Assembly (NCBI GenBank): GCA_002719095.1
Contig: PBGO01000023.1
Span: forward strand, 5,858-68,318
Direction: 5' to 3'
Length of the DNA: 62,461 nt
DNA from: Fidelibacterota bacterium
GTDB lineage: Bacteria > Fidelibacterota > Marinisomatia > SCGC-AAA003-L08 > D37C17
Shown here: in pieces, positions 49,109-58,656 of the stretch
Numbering within the stretch: position 1 is the stretch's first letter
Layout of the letters: each line of letters starts with the position of its first letter
Notes under the pieces: generated by a model
What the model saw: only the letters and a program-made list of their open reading frames with translations
The model's database searches: none
What the model was told of the DNA's origin: nothing
Program-made: the position numbers and the translations under genes

Positions 49109-50773
49109 TTAATATTTATTTAAGGACTCTTCTAACTTTAAGCTCCATTTGCCATCAATTTCGGAATCATCCATTTCTAAAGCCTTTTGTAGCTTTTTTA
49201 TATCACTGCTTTTGCTTTCACTGGTTATTGTCCTAATAAGAATGTATTTTTCTGTATTTGATCCCCATTTACCATCAATTTCGGAATCACTCATTCCTAG
49301 AGCTTTCTGTAATTTTTTTATCTGATCAGAATCACTTTTCGTATTAACTGTTAAAAGAAGCTCTGCAAGAACTTGTTGGTCAACATCATTCATTAAATCA
49401 GCTTCTAAGCCTTTAATAGCGTTGCTTATCTTTATACCTTTGTCCCCATCTTTGAGAATTTTTGGAGTAATTTGAATAATTAGATCAGTCTTACTTTCTA
49501 CTTCAGAAGAATGCGTGAAAAACTTTGGCCCAATCCAAGGAATTCTCCATAAAATAGGAAATTTACTTTGAACTTTCTTTTTATCTGCCGATAGAAGACC
49601 TGCTATGACTATTGTTTCATTATTCATAACTCGTATAGTTGTTGTTGAAGTTCTTTTTTTAATCCATGGGATGTTACGATCTGGACCAATAAAATCAAAA
49701 ATTGAACTTACTTCAGGAGTAACTTTTGTAGTGATAAAACCATCTTCATTGACACTTGGCAAAATATGTAATTTTATCCCAATTTCTTCACGTTGAACCT
49801 GAACTTGACCTCCCAAACCTCCACTTGAAAGTACGTAAGGAACTACATCAACCATTGATATTGTTGCTTCATGACCATTCAGAGTAACGACAGAAGAATT
49901 AGCTAGTATATCGGCTTTATTATTTTTCAATAAAAAGTCAAGAGTTACATCAAAAGCAGTAAGCTGACGGCTAAGCCCAAATTCGTTGTCAGAGCTTAAC
50001 CTCTGAAAGTACATCTCTCCAGGAAGTTCGCCAAAAGTTGTTGGGTTTAATGTTTCTACAATTTGAGCATCACCATTTGCATCTTGACCAATCGATGATG
50101 TTGATCCTGGAATAAGAGAGCCTGAAAAGTTTCCCCCTCCTAAATCGATGGGACTTCCAGCTTCAGCAAAAATGAGAGATAGTTGTGATAATTTTGCCCA
50201 ATCAATCCCCAATTTATCTTCATCGCCTAAACCTACCTCAATAAGCTTTGCTTCTAGCATAATTTGGATAGCTGGGACATCAATGTCAGTAATAATTTGT
50301 TCAATTTCAGCAATTTTTTTTGGGCTTGCATTAATGAGTAAGTTATTTCCAGTTTTATCAATAGTAATCTGATCAGTAATATTAACTAGAAGGTTAGCAA
50401 CTTCATTAGCATCTGCATATTTTAGGGAAATTACAGAAGGCATAATACCTGCATCTTGATTAAGCTTCTCTTGATTTGCAACAAGAATTGAATTTCCAAC
50501 AATCTCATAGCTAAGACCAGCGGCTCTTACAATTAAATTTATTGCTTGATCAATATCAACATTATCTAAATGTATTGTTAACATTTCACTTTCATTCACA
50601 TTGGGTCCAGTAACGATATTATAGCCGCTTTTTTCTGCAAGAATAGCAAGTAAATCTGGTAAACTTGTTTCAATCGCATGAATAGTTACTCTAACTTCTG
50701 GCTCGTCTTGAGCAACTAGGAATGCCGAAGCGAAGTTTATAATTAATAATGATATGAATATTTTAGTTTTCAT
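49109..50773 (-). CDS. pilQ: Type IV pilus secretin PilQ with C-terminal repeats
   Basis: Outer-membrane secretin pore, 554 residues from the ATG at 50773, chosen because GAGG lies just upstream; a TTG 15 bases earlier is also open. Signal peptide ends near VAQD. A STN/N0-type domain (about 25-95) precedes an N1-type domain (about 110-170), then the secretin core through VPYVLSSGG, RTSTTTIRVMNNETIVIAGL and SKTDLIIQITPKIL. After the core are two 40-residue repeats with KKLQKAL and SEIDGKW, resembling half of a peptidoglycan-binding (PG_binding_1) motif. Such a tail is not typical of PilQ. Confidence 0.92.
   Translation of the reverse strand: MKTKIFISLLIINFASAFLVAQDEPEVRVTIHAIETSLPDLLAILAEKSGYNIVTGPNVNESEMLTIHLDNVDIDQAINLIVRAAGLSYEIVGNSILVANQEKLNQDAGIMPSVISLKYADANEVANLLVNITDQITIDKTGNNLLINASPKKIAEIEQIITDIDVPAIQIMLEAKLIEVGLGDEDKLGIDWAKLSQLSLIFAEAGSPIDLGGGNFSGSLIPGSTSSIGQDANGDAQIVETLNPTTFGELPGEMYFQRLSSDNEFGLSRQLTAFDVTLDFLLKNNKADILANSSVVTLNGHEATISMVDVVPYVLSSGGLGGQVQVQREEIGIKLHILPSVNEDGFITTKVTPEVSSIFDFIGPDRNIPWIKKRTSTTTIRVMNNETIVIAGLLSADKKKVQSKFPILWRIPWIGPKFFTHSSEVESKTDLIIQITPKILKDGDKGIKISNAIKGLEADLMNDVDQQVLAELLLTVNTKSDSDQIKKLQKALGMSDSEIDGKWGSNTEKYILIRTITSESKSSDIKKLQKALEMDDSEIDGKWSLKLEESLNKY
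49141..49320 (-). repeat. Two tandem 120-bp coding repeats at the secretin 3' end
   Basis: Bases 49141-49200 and 49261-49320 align without gaps at about 49 of 60 positions with a period of 120 bp (40 residues). Encoded cores are KKLQKALEMDDSEIDGKW and KKLQKALGMSDSEIDGKW. The 60 bp between the cores are less similar. Suggests an internal duplication. Confidence 0.8.
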
Positions 50774-50800
50774 TTTTTCCTCTTTCAAATTATTGCTAAT

Positions 50801-52204
50801 TTATTTTTTATATCTAAGTGTATCAATATTAGAACTTTGTAAATTTTTACCTAAAAAATATTTTTGATTCATTTTCAGTATTTTATAACCTCCTATTGTA
50901 TCTCCAAGTGTAACAGTATAGGTTTGACCTTGATATTCAGCTAATCCTATGGGGTTTCCAAATCCTGACTGGTCAATTGTTATATTTGTAGGGACAACAG
51001 CTCTGAGTCTTTTACCTTGGTTGTAGCCATCTTGTCCATCAAAAATGACAATATTTGTTAAGTCCGAAGGGTCATTAGTTTCTAATTCAAAATAAAAATT
51101 TCTCTCTTTGATTTTAGCTCTAATGATTTCAAGCTCATTCAAATTTCTTTCATTGATATTAATATCGCACTTAAAACAAGTAACTTCAAATGCGTACTCA
51201 TCAAATTCATTGTTCGTTGATAAGTAGATTTCTAGATTTCCATCGTCATTTAACTTATTGTAAAAATAATTAGCATGGTTCATTAAGTCTTCATCATCAT
51301 AAACGAACGTATTAAGAAAATTCTTATCGTAAAGATTCCCCTTATCATAAAAATTAATATCGTTTATATCGTAATCAGTTTTAGGTTCTGAAAATTTTAA
51401 AAATAAACCTACACCTCTATTAATGAAACTATCATGTTTAGGGATACCAATGGTTCTTCCGGTTTCATTTTTAAGGATATGATAATTTGCAAGAATTTGA
51501 TCAGAAAAAAAATACCCATTACTTCCTTTGATATTCATGTTAAATTCAAATCCATAAACCCTTTCATCAAAACTGTACCAAATCTCACCATTATTTTTAA
51601 GGCATAATTTATTTCCATCAATATCTTTTTTATTATCACATGAATATTGATTTGATGATTTAAAGCTTATTAGAGGCGAACCGATAGTAGAATCATTTTC
51701 TTTAAGATATACATTTTTTAACAAAACATCTCCATTACAAGAGCTAGAAACTGACCCTTTAATTTCGGTTAAAAAGAACTCACCTTTTGTAATACTAGAA
51801 TCAATTAATGAAAATCCGTAAACTGAAGAATTTTTTGTTTTGGTTTTTGAATTTGAATATGTTTCTATAAATCCATGCTTATACATTTTTGTTTCAGTAT
51901 TTCTATAACCTTTTTGTGTTTCTTTAAGAATTTTTCTACTATTTAAACCATAAGATTCGATCACATTCAACATTTTTTTCTGAGTAATATGCTTCGCATC
52001 AAGTGAACCAGGGTATTTTTCAAATTCGTTAATATAATCAGTCATTCCCATATTTTTTTTACTCTCACCTTTCACATTCTCAGACCCATTAATATTTCTG
52101 TTTAATTTATTAAAGTCTTGAATCGATGTGTAAGTAAAGTACATTATCATAAATACACCAAGAATAGTAACTAATTTCCACACTGCCTTTTCTCTTTTAT
52201 TCAT
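50801..52204 (-). CDS. PilP-like pilus protein with large unassigned middle
   Basis: A 467-residue protein. An N-terminal membrane anchor (about residues 10-28, VWKLVTILGVFMIMYF) is followed by a long unassigned periplasmic region. The last 60 residues include GLAEYQGQTYTVTLGDTIGG and YKILKMNQKYFL, resembling the homology region of PilP/GspC that docks the secretin. It lies exactly where pilP is expected, between pilO and pilQ, but is more than twice usual PilP length and lacks a lipobox. Function as the inner-membrane to secretin connector is inferred. Confidence 0.6.
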   Translation of the reverse strand: MNKREKAVWKLVTILGVFMIMYFTYTSIQDFNKLNRNINGSENVKGESKKNMGMTDYINEFEKYPGSLDAKHITQKKMLNVIESYGLNSRKILKETQKGYRNTETKMYKHGFIETYSNSKTKTKNSSVYGFSLIDSSITKGEFFLTEIKGSVSSSCNGDVLLKNVYLKENDSTIGSPLISFKSSNQYSCDNKKDIDGNKLCLKNNGEIWYSFDERVYGFEFNMNIKGSNGYFFSDQILANYHILKNETGRTIGIPKHDSFINRGVGLFLKFSEPKTDYDINDINFYDKGNLYDKNFLNTFVYDDEDLMNHANYFYNKLNDDGNLEIYLSTNNEFDEYAFEVTCFKCDININERNLNELEIIRAKIKERNFYFELETNDPSDLTNIVIFDGQDGYNQGKRLRAVVPTNITIDQSGFGNPIGLAEYQGQTYTVTLGDTIGGYKILKMNQKYFLGKNLQSSNIDTLRYKK

Positions 52205-52207
52205 GAT

Positions 52208-52750
52208 TTATTTCTTGCCTTTATTGATATAGTTAAGCGATCTTACTTTAATTTCAAATTCCTTATTAGTTGATTGCTTTTTTGCGCTAAAATCATCATT
52301 GTCAAATTTTATTTCATGAATTATAAAAATCTTGTCATTTTTTTCAAGTTCGATAATAAATTGAGTGAATTTTTCAAAAGAACAAGTCAAAGTTAAGAAA
52401 TATTCAAAAAATGCATAATCACCCAACCGCTGAGGCTTGGAATTAGGCATTTTTGTGTTTTCATATTTTATATCAAGATTTTTCAATATTTCATCAATGT
52501 AATCAAAAATCTTAAGCGGATCATTATCAATATTGAGATTTAAATCTCTAAGAGATTCAACTCTGGGCCAAGCACCATTTTTTTCCATCGCCTGATTCCC
52601 AAAGACACCAAATAAATCGCCAATTCCTTTATTTTTTTGATTGAAATGAATTTTTGTTTCGTTAGATAAAGATTCTGACTTAAGGCTAAGTGTCGCAAGG
52701 ATTACGCCTGATATCAAAACGGAAATTAGCAATATAACATTTCTTTTCAT
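52208..52750 (-). CDS. pilO: PilO-like alignment protein
   Basis: A 180-residue bitopic protein. One N-terminal membrane helix (about residues 4-22) is followed by a helical linker and a small alpha-beta domain with YAFFEYFLTLTCSFEKFTQF and IELEKNDKIFIIHEIKF. These match the ferredoxin-like fold pattern of PilO, whose usual reading is that it dimerises with PilN. Identity rests on architecture and position more than on residues. Confidence 0.75.
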   Translation of the reverse strand: MKRNVILLISVLISGVILATLSLKSESLSNETKIHFNQKNKGIGDLFGVFGNQAMEKNGAWPRVESLRDLNLNIDNDPLKIFDYIDEILKNLDIKYENTKMPNSKPQRLGDYAFFEYFLTLTCSFEKFTQFIIELEKNDKIFIIHEIKFDNDDFSAKKQSTNKEFEIKVRSLNYINKGKK

Positions 52751-52755
52751 CTAGA

Positions 52756-53379
52756 TTACTTTCTCTTTCTTTTTTTTCTCTTCTTAGTAAGAACTTCTTT
52801 TGTTGTCCCTTCTATCGTGAATTTTACTAACTCAACATCTTTTTTCTTTTCAAGAGTGCTCTTCTTTGCGGATAAGCTGATGAACCCTTCAATAAAATCA
52901 CTATTTTTAAGAGATTCAAGTATTTCTGTGCCCTTTAAAAATAGAGTTTTTTTATCATCGGTCTCAATATTATCGTATCTTGCAAAAATTTCCATCTTAA
53001 AAGCTTTTCCTTTTGTATATTCCATTTTTGTTATGGTAACATCCTCAGGGAGAAACTTAATTAATGATACTAACTTTGGACCCCAAAATATTCTCTTTTG
53101 CTGTTCAAACTTTTTCAGAGTTTCAATGTCCTCGTAAGAAGTTTTAACGGATGTTTTTGTATCATCAATCATTTCGGTAAGGTGATTTTTAAATGATATT
53201 GCATCATTTTTTAAATTATTAGATTTGATGATTATAATTGTTTGAAATGTAATCAGAGCAATAAACGACAAAATGATTAACGAAAAAAAAGTCCATCGTA
53301 TATTTTCTGTTTTTCGCTCTTTTAATTCTGTTTTGGAAACAGTTTGATTTAAATCGACTGTTATTAGATTATCAATCAT
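52756..53379 (-). CDS. pilN: PilN-like alignment protein with basic tail
   Basis: A 207-residue bitopic protein. The cytoplasmic N-terminus contains ITVDLNQTV, equivalent to the PilM-binding INLLP motif of PilN. One membrane helix (about 29-52), a coiled segment and the periplasmic WGPKLVSLIKFLPEDVTITKM core follow. The last ten residues are almost purely Lys/Arg, which is unusual. Its start overlaps pilM by 4 bases (ATGA type). Confidence 0.82.
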   Translation of the reverse strand: MIDNLITVDLNQTVSKTELKERKTENIRWTFFSLIILSFIALITFQTIIIIKSNNLKNDAISFKNHLTEMIDDTKTSVKTSYEDIETLKKFEQQKRIFWGPKLVSLIKFLPEDVTITKMEYTKGKAFKMEIFARYDNIETDDKKTLFLKGTEILESLKNSDFIEGFISLSAKKSTLEKKKDVELVKFTIEGTTKEVLTKKRKKRKRK

Positions 53380-54431
53380 TTTAAACCTCTTAGCGCTAAT
53401 CCAACAGCTACAGAATATTGGTAAGAATTAACTAAGTCTGAACTACCCTCTAAGCTAATTTTTTCAAGAGGATCAAGTAATTCTACTTTTGAATTAAGTT
53501 CGCTGGAAATATAATCCTTTAAACCGACTAATTTTGCAGAACCCCCAGTTAGATAAATTGTGTTAAAAAAAGCTTGTGGATTTGACTTCATATAATATCG
53601 CAAAGACTTTCTTAGTTCATCGATAAGATTGCTTAACACTGTTTTTTCAGATACCTGAATACTAAACTCAGTGCTTTCATCTTCTGAGGAAGCACTAATT
53701 GATTTCACGCCAAGATCTAATTTCATTTTTTCAGCTTGTTCATAATCAATGTTACTTTTTTCCATGACTTCTTTTGTAAACGAGTGACCAGCGATATTGA
53801 GTTCGCGAGTGAAAAATTCTTGACTTTTCCCGTAGGCAACAATAGTTGATGATTTAGAGCCAATATTTAGTATAACATCGCAACCCTGTTCTGGAATACC
53901 TTTGTTGAAAATATGAAGATTAGTGAGTGCGATGGGAGTAGCATCAAATATGCCAGTTTTTCTAAATCCAATTTCCTTGATCATTTGATTGTGTTGGTTA
54001 ATTAGATTTTTAGTTGTTGCTACAAGCAGTACATCAATTTTGCCCACATCTCTTGTATTTTGACCTAGAATATGATAATCCATTATAACCTCTGTACCAT
54101 CAAGGGGTATATGTTTCTTCGCTTCAAATTCAAGAGATTGTGTAAGCTCATCTCCACTCAGCTCAAGAGTTACAATTTGTTTTATGGTTGTGCTTGAGCC
54201 AATTAAAGAGGATGATATCTTTTTTTGAGAGCGAGGATTAATTTTTAAAGATTTTAGTAGGTCTTGAATATTTGCAACCCACTGAGCTTTCGTCATCATT
54301 TCAGGGTCGAAAGATTTTATTTCGGAGAAACTTTCCTTTGAACCCAAATTTAGTGCTTTGTAATTATCTCCATCATTCGATAGTTGAATAACCTTCGATT
54401 TAAAATGTCCTATATCTAGTCCTAAACTCAT
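53376..54431 (-). CDS. pilM: Actin-like pilus protein PilM
   Basis: Cytoplasmic actin-like ATPase that anchors the PilN-PilO complex. 351 residues with the N-terminal phosphate-1 motif LGLDIGHFKSKVIQL, the connecting strand DVILNIGSKSSTIVAYG and the adenosine motif TIYLTGGSAKLVGL. Family length fits. It begins at the last base of the PilX-like gene stop (one-base overlap at 54431) and runs into pilN. Confidence 0.93.
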   Translation of the reverse strand: MSLGLDIGHFKSKVIQLSNDGDNYKALNLGSKESFSEIKSFDPEMMTKAQWVANIQDLLKSLKINPRSQKKISSSLIGSSTTIKQIVTLELSGDELTQSLEFEAKKHIPLDGTEVIMDYHILGQNTRDVGKIDVLLVATTKNLINQHNQMIKEIGFRKTGIFDATPIALTNLHIFNKGIPEQGCDVILNIGSKSSTIVAYGKSQEFFTRELNIAGHSFTKEVMEKSNIDYEQAEKMKLDLGVKSISASSEDESTEFSIQVSEKTVLSNLIDELRKSLRYYMKSNPQAFFNTIYLTGGSAKLVGLKDYISSELNSKVELLDPLEKISLEGSSDLVNSYQYSVAVGLALRGLK

Positions 54432-56593
54432 TAATTTGATTTCCTAAAGCTTGTTAAGTTAACACTAATTTCCCCAGTTCCATCATCATATTCTACGGCT
54501 GGATAAAATGGTGGAGAAGTACAAAATAAATTATTATCATAGTAATATTTTTTATCCATACCAATATCATGCATTGTTGTTTGATGGTAGTTAGAGATTC
54601 GATTTCTTAGCATGTAACCCCTATATTTTTGTACAACACTTCCCCAAAGGTATATTTCTTCTCGTTTATCATTGTTGGTAGTTTGGTTGTTAGATTGACC
54701 TCTTCCCCTTCCATCGCCGAAAGGTGGCTCATTTGTAAGGCCAGTAATGCTCCGACCTCCTTCAACAGGCAAAGTCTGAGGCATGTTCGTAGAATTTTGC
54801 CAAAAATGCATAACAAATGATTCATTCAATGCTAGAATAGCAGCATTGATGGAAATATTACAACCACCACCCAAACCACAACCCCTTTGGCCATTTTCGG
54901 GGGTGTTTGCTATAATCACATTTGCTCCTGATACTAGGCCCATAACATTCTGCGAACCTCCGAAACAATCATCGTTTGGCTGAAATTCAGATAAATTACC
55001 ATGAAGATGATTTACTGGTCCAGGTCCTGGAGAATTTTTAGCATCAGCATTGACTAAATCATCAACAATCCAAATGTTATTCCAAATAGTGTCTTCTGGT
55101 TCGGAAGCTATTTGATTGTGAGCGTGCCTTTTGTATGTTGTGTACTCATCTGTCACAATTGTGTATTGACCTTTGTAAAAGCCTTTGACTCTCACTGGAC
55201 CATCTTTAATGTATAATACAGTTGGGCTAGTAATGAAATATTCTGCATCAATCAATAAAGAGCTAGAATTTTCCTGACCTATTGAGTTTAGAGGCATAAA
55301 GTCATAATGCTGATTAAGTCCATGAGGACCTCTTACGTTTGGATCAATGAAGTTTTCCTGATTAGGTTGAAGATTATACCACTGATTTGGCATATTAGAT
55401 AAATTAGAAAGACCATTAACATAGCCTTTACCATGATAAAAAAATAATGAATCAATATATGGACGACACGTTCTAAGATCGTTAGTGTTACCGCAAATTG
55501 TATTGAATAAATTTGTAGAGCAATTATCGCATGAATTTCCATCACCATCAGTATCGTAGCACCAAGAATTTAAGTTACCATTATTACAATCTATATCTCC
55601 GTTATCAATTCCATCCAAATGTCGAGGAAAAGAAGATATCTGATCTTCTGGGTTTGTAACATCTTCATCTAGATGTGGAGGAACGAGGTACCACCACTGT
55701 TTTAGATTCATTCTGCCCGATTCAAAAAACTCAACCTCAGTCATAATTAAAGTATCTTTAGTGCCAAACTGGTTATAAATTTTTCTTCCAGAGTCGTAAA
55801 AGATTGTAGCGTTATTTTTAAGTGTCTCATATCCAGTCGGAGGTAGTTTTACAGCAGGTGTTGAAACTGTATCTATATCATCTGGGTTATTTGTTTGAAA
55901 AAGATCCAGATAATCGCATGTAAGACTTGGGTCATCACCGGGTCTAGTAATATAAAATGTTGCATTGGAAAAGTCTGGACATCCACCTGAAGACATTGAT
56001 ACGAGCGAATTTGACTGGACAATACCCTCAAGCGCATCATCAGGACCAAAATAAACAAATCTTCTAGCATCAAGGCCTTCGCTTGCAGCTTGGCCATATC
56101 CTCCAAATGACATAGGCGCGCCCCCAGCTTTTTCAGACTCAGTTAGATACATATATTTTGCAAGAGTTTGAGGCCTAGCTGAAATAGATACACTTTGTTT
56201 TACAGAATCTAATACGCCATTAGCATTAATTATAAAACTTACTCCCTCAACTGTAGCTTGTCTTTCTCCTGAATCAGAAAAACTTAATTTAGGTCCTAAG
56301 TATAAACCCATGTCTACATCATGATTATAATTTGAACTAAAATTTTGAATAAGTTCTCCAGTTAAGGTTGTATCAGCAGTAAATTCACTTCTAATCATAA
56401 ATGGATATGCTTTTTGAGCGACACCGGTTTCAGCATTATATAATGCCTTTGTTTTAGCAATTCTCATATTTATTCGAAGTGTTTCTGAAGGAATAGAAGC
56501 CATGAAAGATGATATAATCAAGGTTGTAGCCAAGGTTAAAGCCATTGAAACAAATAATATGTACCCACTGGTTTTAAAATTAGTTTTTATCAA
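54431..56593 (-). CDS. Large PilX/GspK-like minor pilus protein
   Basis: A 720-residue protein. The prepilin-like start has Gly10 and a hydrophobic helix (GYILFVSMALTLATTLIISS). Position +5 is Val, not Glu, as in GspK/PilX-type tip proteins. The long C-terminal part includes a calcium-loop-like DTDGDGNSCDNC (about residue 344) and many cysteines. A segment KDGPVRVKGFYKGQYTIVTD is common in such proteins in related taxa. It lies between pseudopilins and pilM. A role at the pilus tip is inferred from the family and place. Confidence 0.72.
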   Translation of the reverse strand: MIKTNFKTSGYILFVSMALTLATTLIISSFMASIPSETLRINMRIAKTKALYNAETGVAQKAYPFMIRSEFTADTTLTGELIQNFSSNYNHDVDMGLYLGPKLSFSDSGERQATVEGVSFIINANGVLDSVKQSVSISARPQTLAKYMYLTESEKAGGAPMSFGGYGQAASEGLDARRFVYFGPDDALEGIVQSNSLVSMSSGGCPDFSNATFYITRPGDDPSLTCDYLDLFQTNNPDDIDTVSTPAVKLPPTGYETLKNNATIFYDSGRKIYNQFGTKDTLIMTEVEFFESGRMNLKQWWYLVPPHLDEDVTNPEDQISSFPRHLDGIDNGDIDCNNGNLNSWCYDTDGDGNSCDNCSTNLFNTICGNTNDLRTCRPYIDSLFFYHGKGYVNGLSNLSNMPNQWYNLQPNQENFIDPNVRGPHGLNQHYDFMPLNSIGQENSSSLLIDAEYFITSPTVLYIKDGPVRVKGFYKGQYTIVTDEYTTYKRHAHNQIASEPEDTIWNNIWIVDDLVNADAKNSPGPGPVNHLHGNLSEFQPNDDCFGGSQNVMGLVSGANVIIANTPENGQRGCGLGGGCNISINAAILALNESFVMHFWQNSTNMPQTLPVEGGRSITGLTNEPPFGDGRGRGQSNNQTTNNDKREEIYLWGSVVQKYRGYMLRNRISNYHQTTMHDIGMDKKYYYDNNLFCTSPPFYPAVEYDDGTGEISVNLTSFRKSN

Positions 56594-57165
56594 GAGGACT
56601 CCAGGTTTAAAACAAATTTATTGATGGCAAAAATTCTCTTGGAAGATTTATAATTTTTCTGATAATTTGGGTTCTCTAATGATTCAATCAAAACATTGAT
56701 GTCTATATCATAAATAGAGGACATTAAATTTGGAACGCTGGATTCAAAAACTGAAAGTTCGCTTTCATTACATGCCAATGATATAGTAATATCAAAGGAA
56801 TCTGCCTCATTAACGAACAAAGATTCACCATAAATTTTTAATGGTATAGAATTTTCATATATTCTGTTATTAATAATTGAATAGATATAAGTTTCACTTT
56901 CACCATTTGCAGATGTTTCAACGGTTATTGTTGATGATCCTAGAACATTATTAATAGAAATATTATCGGCAGACCTCATTTTATCTGAGATTAGCTCTAA
57001 ACAACTTGTTGAGTAGTTCTTAACATCAAAAAGAATTTCCTCCATCTGGATATTTTTACTCCCGTTAGTGAAAACCAGATACATACCAATAGAAATTATT
57101 GAAGATATTACCAATGCAGTCATTGTCTCAATTAAAGTATGACCGGATGTTATATCAATCCTCAT
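56590..57165 (-). CDS. Pseudopilin (PilW/GspJ-like)
   Basis: A 191-residue prepilin-like protein. The leader ends at Gly8, followed by HTLIETMTALVISSIISIG with the conserved Glu at +5. His at +1 replaces the usual Phe. The remainder is a beta-rich globular part without clear signature. Overlaps the PilX-like gene and the next pseudopilin by 4 bases each. Probably a minor pilin that helps prime assembly. Confidence 0.78.
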   Translation of the reverse strand: MRIDITSGHTLIETMTALVISSIISIGMYLVFTNGSKNIQMEEILFDVKNYSTSCLELISDKMRSADNISINNVLGSSTITVETSANGESETYIYSIINNRIYENSIPLKIYGESLFVNEADSFDITISLACNESELSVFESSVPNLMSSIYDIDINVLIESLENPNYQKNYKSSKRIFAINKFVLNLESS

Positions 57166-57635
57166 TCGCTAAAAACCATTTGTTCAACATAGAAGTCTAT
57201 TAATTGAGTTGCCCCAAAAACTGTTTCCCATTCTATACGTGTTTTGACACCTTTCCTCTTTGCATTAGAATTTTGAGTATCAATTAAATTGATGTCGGCA
57301 AAAATAGTAGCTTCGTTTTTACACTCATTTTCTTGAAATGGTGGATTGTGGTCTAAACACACAACCTTACTGTAAGATAAATCACCCCCCTCTGATACAT
57401 CATCTGCAGCTATCTTTCCCTTCCAAAGTTCGGTGTAGCTTTTAAGTTCTTCAAAAGCTCTTTCTTTGATTCGTAATCTGTGCGAGCTCGTCTGAATGTA
57501 ATCAATCCCCGTGAACATGGCAAGAGAAGCAATAGCAACAATTACTGAACCAACAAGTAGTTCAATTAAAGTAAAACCCTCTAAACGACTATTCTTAATA
57601 AATGCCTTTTTCAAATTTTTCAGGATCATCAGCAA
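57162..57635 (-). CDS. Pseudopilin (PilV/GspI-like)
   Basis: A 157-residue prepilin-like protein. The cleavage site is at Gly20 then FTLIELLVGSVIVAIASLAM with Glu at +5. The ATG lies within the end of pilT (41-base overlap); a second ATG 6 bases later is equally possible. The C-terminal part includes a Cys pair (VCLDHNPPFQENEC). A minor pilin role is inferred from the family and operon position. Confidence 0.8.
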   Translation of the reverse strand: MLMILKNLKKAFIKNSRLEGFTLIELLVGSVIVAIASLAMFTGIDYIQTSSHRLRIKERAFEELKSYTELWKGKIAADDVSEGGDLSYSKVVCLDHNPPFQENECKNEATIFADINLIDTQNSNAKRKGVKTRIEWETVFGATQLIDFYVEQMVFSE

Positions 57636-58656
57636 TTTCTAGAGCAGCATCTCTGAGCACAACTCCCTGAGAAACTAATCTTTGTAAATCTTGATCTAGA
57701 GTCTGCATACCTTCATGACTACTTTGTTGAACAAGCGATGGAATTTGATATATCTTATCTTCACGAATAAGATTTTTTACAGCGGAATTAGCAACGAGAA
57801 TCTCGCAAGCGGGGACACGACCCTTACCGTCTTTTGTTATTAACAATTTTTGTGCAATTACTGCTTCAAGACTCTCTGATAACATTGATCGAATTTGATC
57901 TTTTTGGCCAGCAGGAAATACATCAATTATTCTATCAATAGTCTTAACTGCACTCGAAGTGTGTAATGTTGAGAGCACCAAATGACCCGTTTCAGCTGCA
58001 GTTAAAGCAAGTTGAACTGTTTCCAAATCTCTCATTTCTCCAACCAAAATGACATCTGGATCTTCTCTAAGAGCAGATTTGAGTGCGTTAGAGAAAGAGT
58101 GCGTTGACTGTCCTAACTCTCTTTGATTAATTAGCGATTTTTTCGATGAGTGATAATATTCGACAGGGTCTTCTACGGTAATTATATGTTTTGATTTATT
58201 TTCGTTAATATAATCAATCATTGCTGCCAAGGTTGTTGATTTTCCACTGCCCGTCGGTCCAGTAAGTAATATTAAACCTCTATCCTTAAGAGCGAGTTTA
58301 TTCATTATTGGAGCAATACCAAGCTCTTCGCTATTTTTTATTACAGAAGGAATAGTCCTGAAAACAGCAGATAAACCGTTTATTTGGTTGAAAAAATTCA
58401 CTCTGAAACGTCCTTTGTTTTCCAGAGAAGTAGAAAAATCAAGTTCTAGCTTTTCCTTGAATAGTTTTTTTTGATTATCATTCAAGACTTCATCGCGTAT
58501 CGAATTCATGGTTTCATGATCCATTACAGGTAATTGAAGTTTTTTCATTTCCCCATTGATTCTAACCATTGGAAACGAACCAACGCTTAAATGTAAATCT
58601 GAAGATCCACTTTCAAGTGCGTATCCTAACAAGTCATTAATTTTTAAATCAGACAT
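57595..58656 (-). CDS. pilT: Pilus retraction ATPase PilT
   Basis: Hexameric ATPase that powers pilus retraction and twitching. 353 residues. Walker A LTGPTGSGKSTTL is near residue 131, the Asp box TVEDPVE, Walker B VILVGEMRDLET and the His box STLHTSSA follow. A C-terminal AQKLL and a conserved Met/Gln helix (EGMQTLDQDLQRLV) fit PilT. It sits between the pilin gene (TAATG junction) and pseudopilins. Its presence argues for a retractable type IV pilus rather than a type II secretion system. Confidence 0.95.
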   Translation of the reverse strand: MSDLKINDLLGYALESGSSDLHLSVGSFPMVRINGEMKKLQLPVMDHETMNSIRDEVLNDNQKKLFKEKLELDFSTSLENKGRFRVNFFNQINGLSAVFRTIPSVIKNSEELGIAPIMNKLALKDRGLILLTGPTGSGKSTTLAAMIDYINENKSKHIITVEDPVEYYHSSKKSLINQRELGQSTHSFSNALKSALREDPDVILVGEMRDLETVQLALTAAETGHLVLSTLHTSSAVKTIDRIIDVFPAGQKDQIRSMLSESLEAVIAQKLLITKDGKGRVPACEILVANSAVKNLIREDKIYQIPSLVQQSSHEGMQTLDQDLQRLVSQGVVLRDAALEIADDPEKFEKGIY

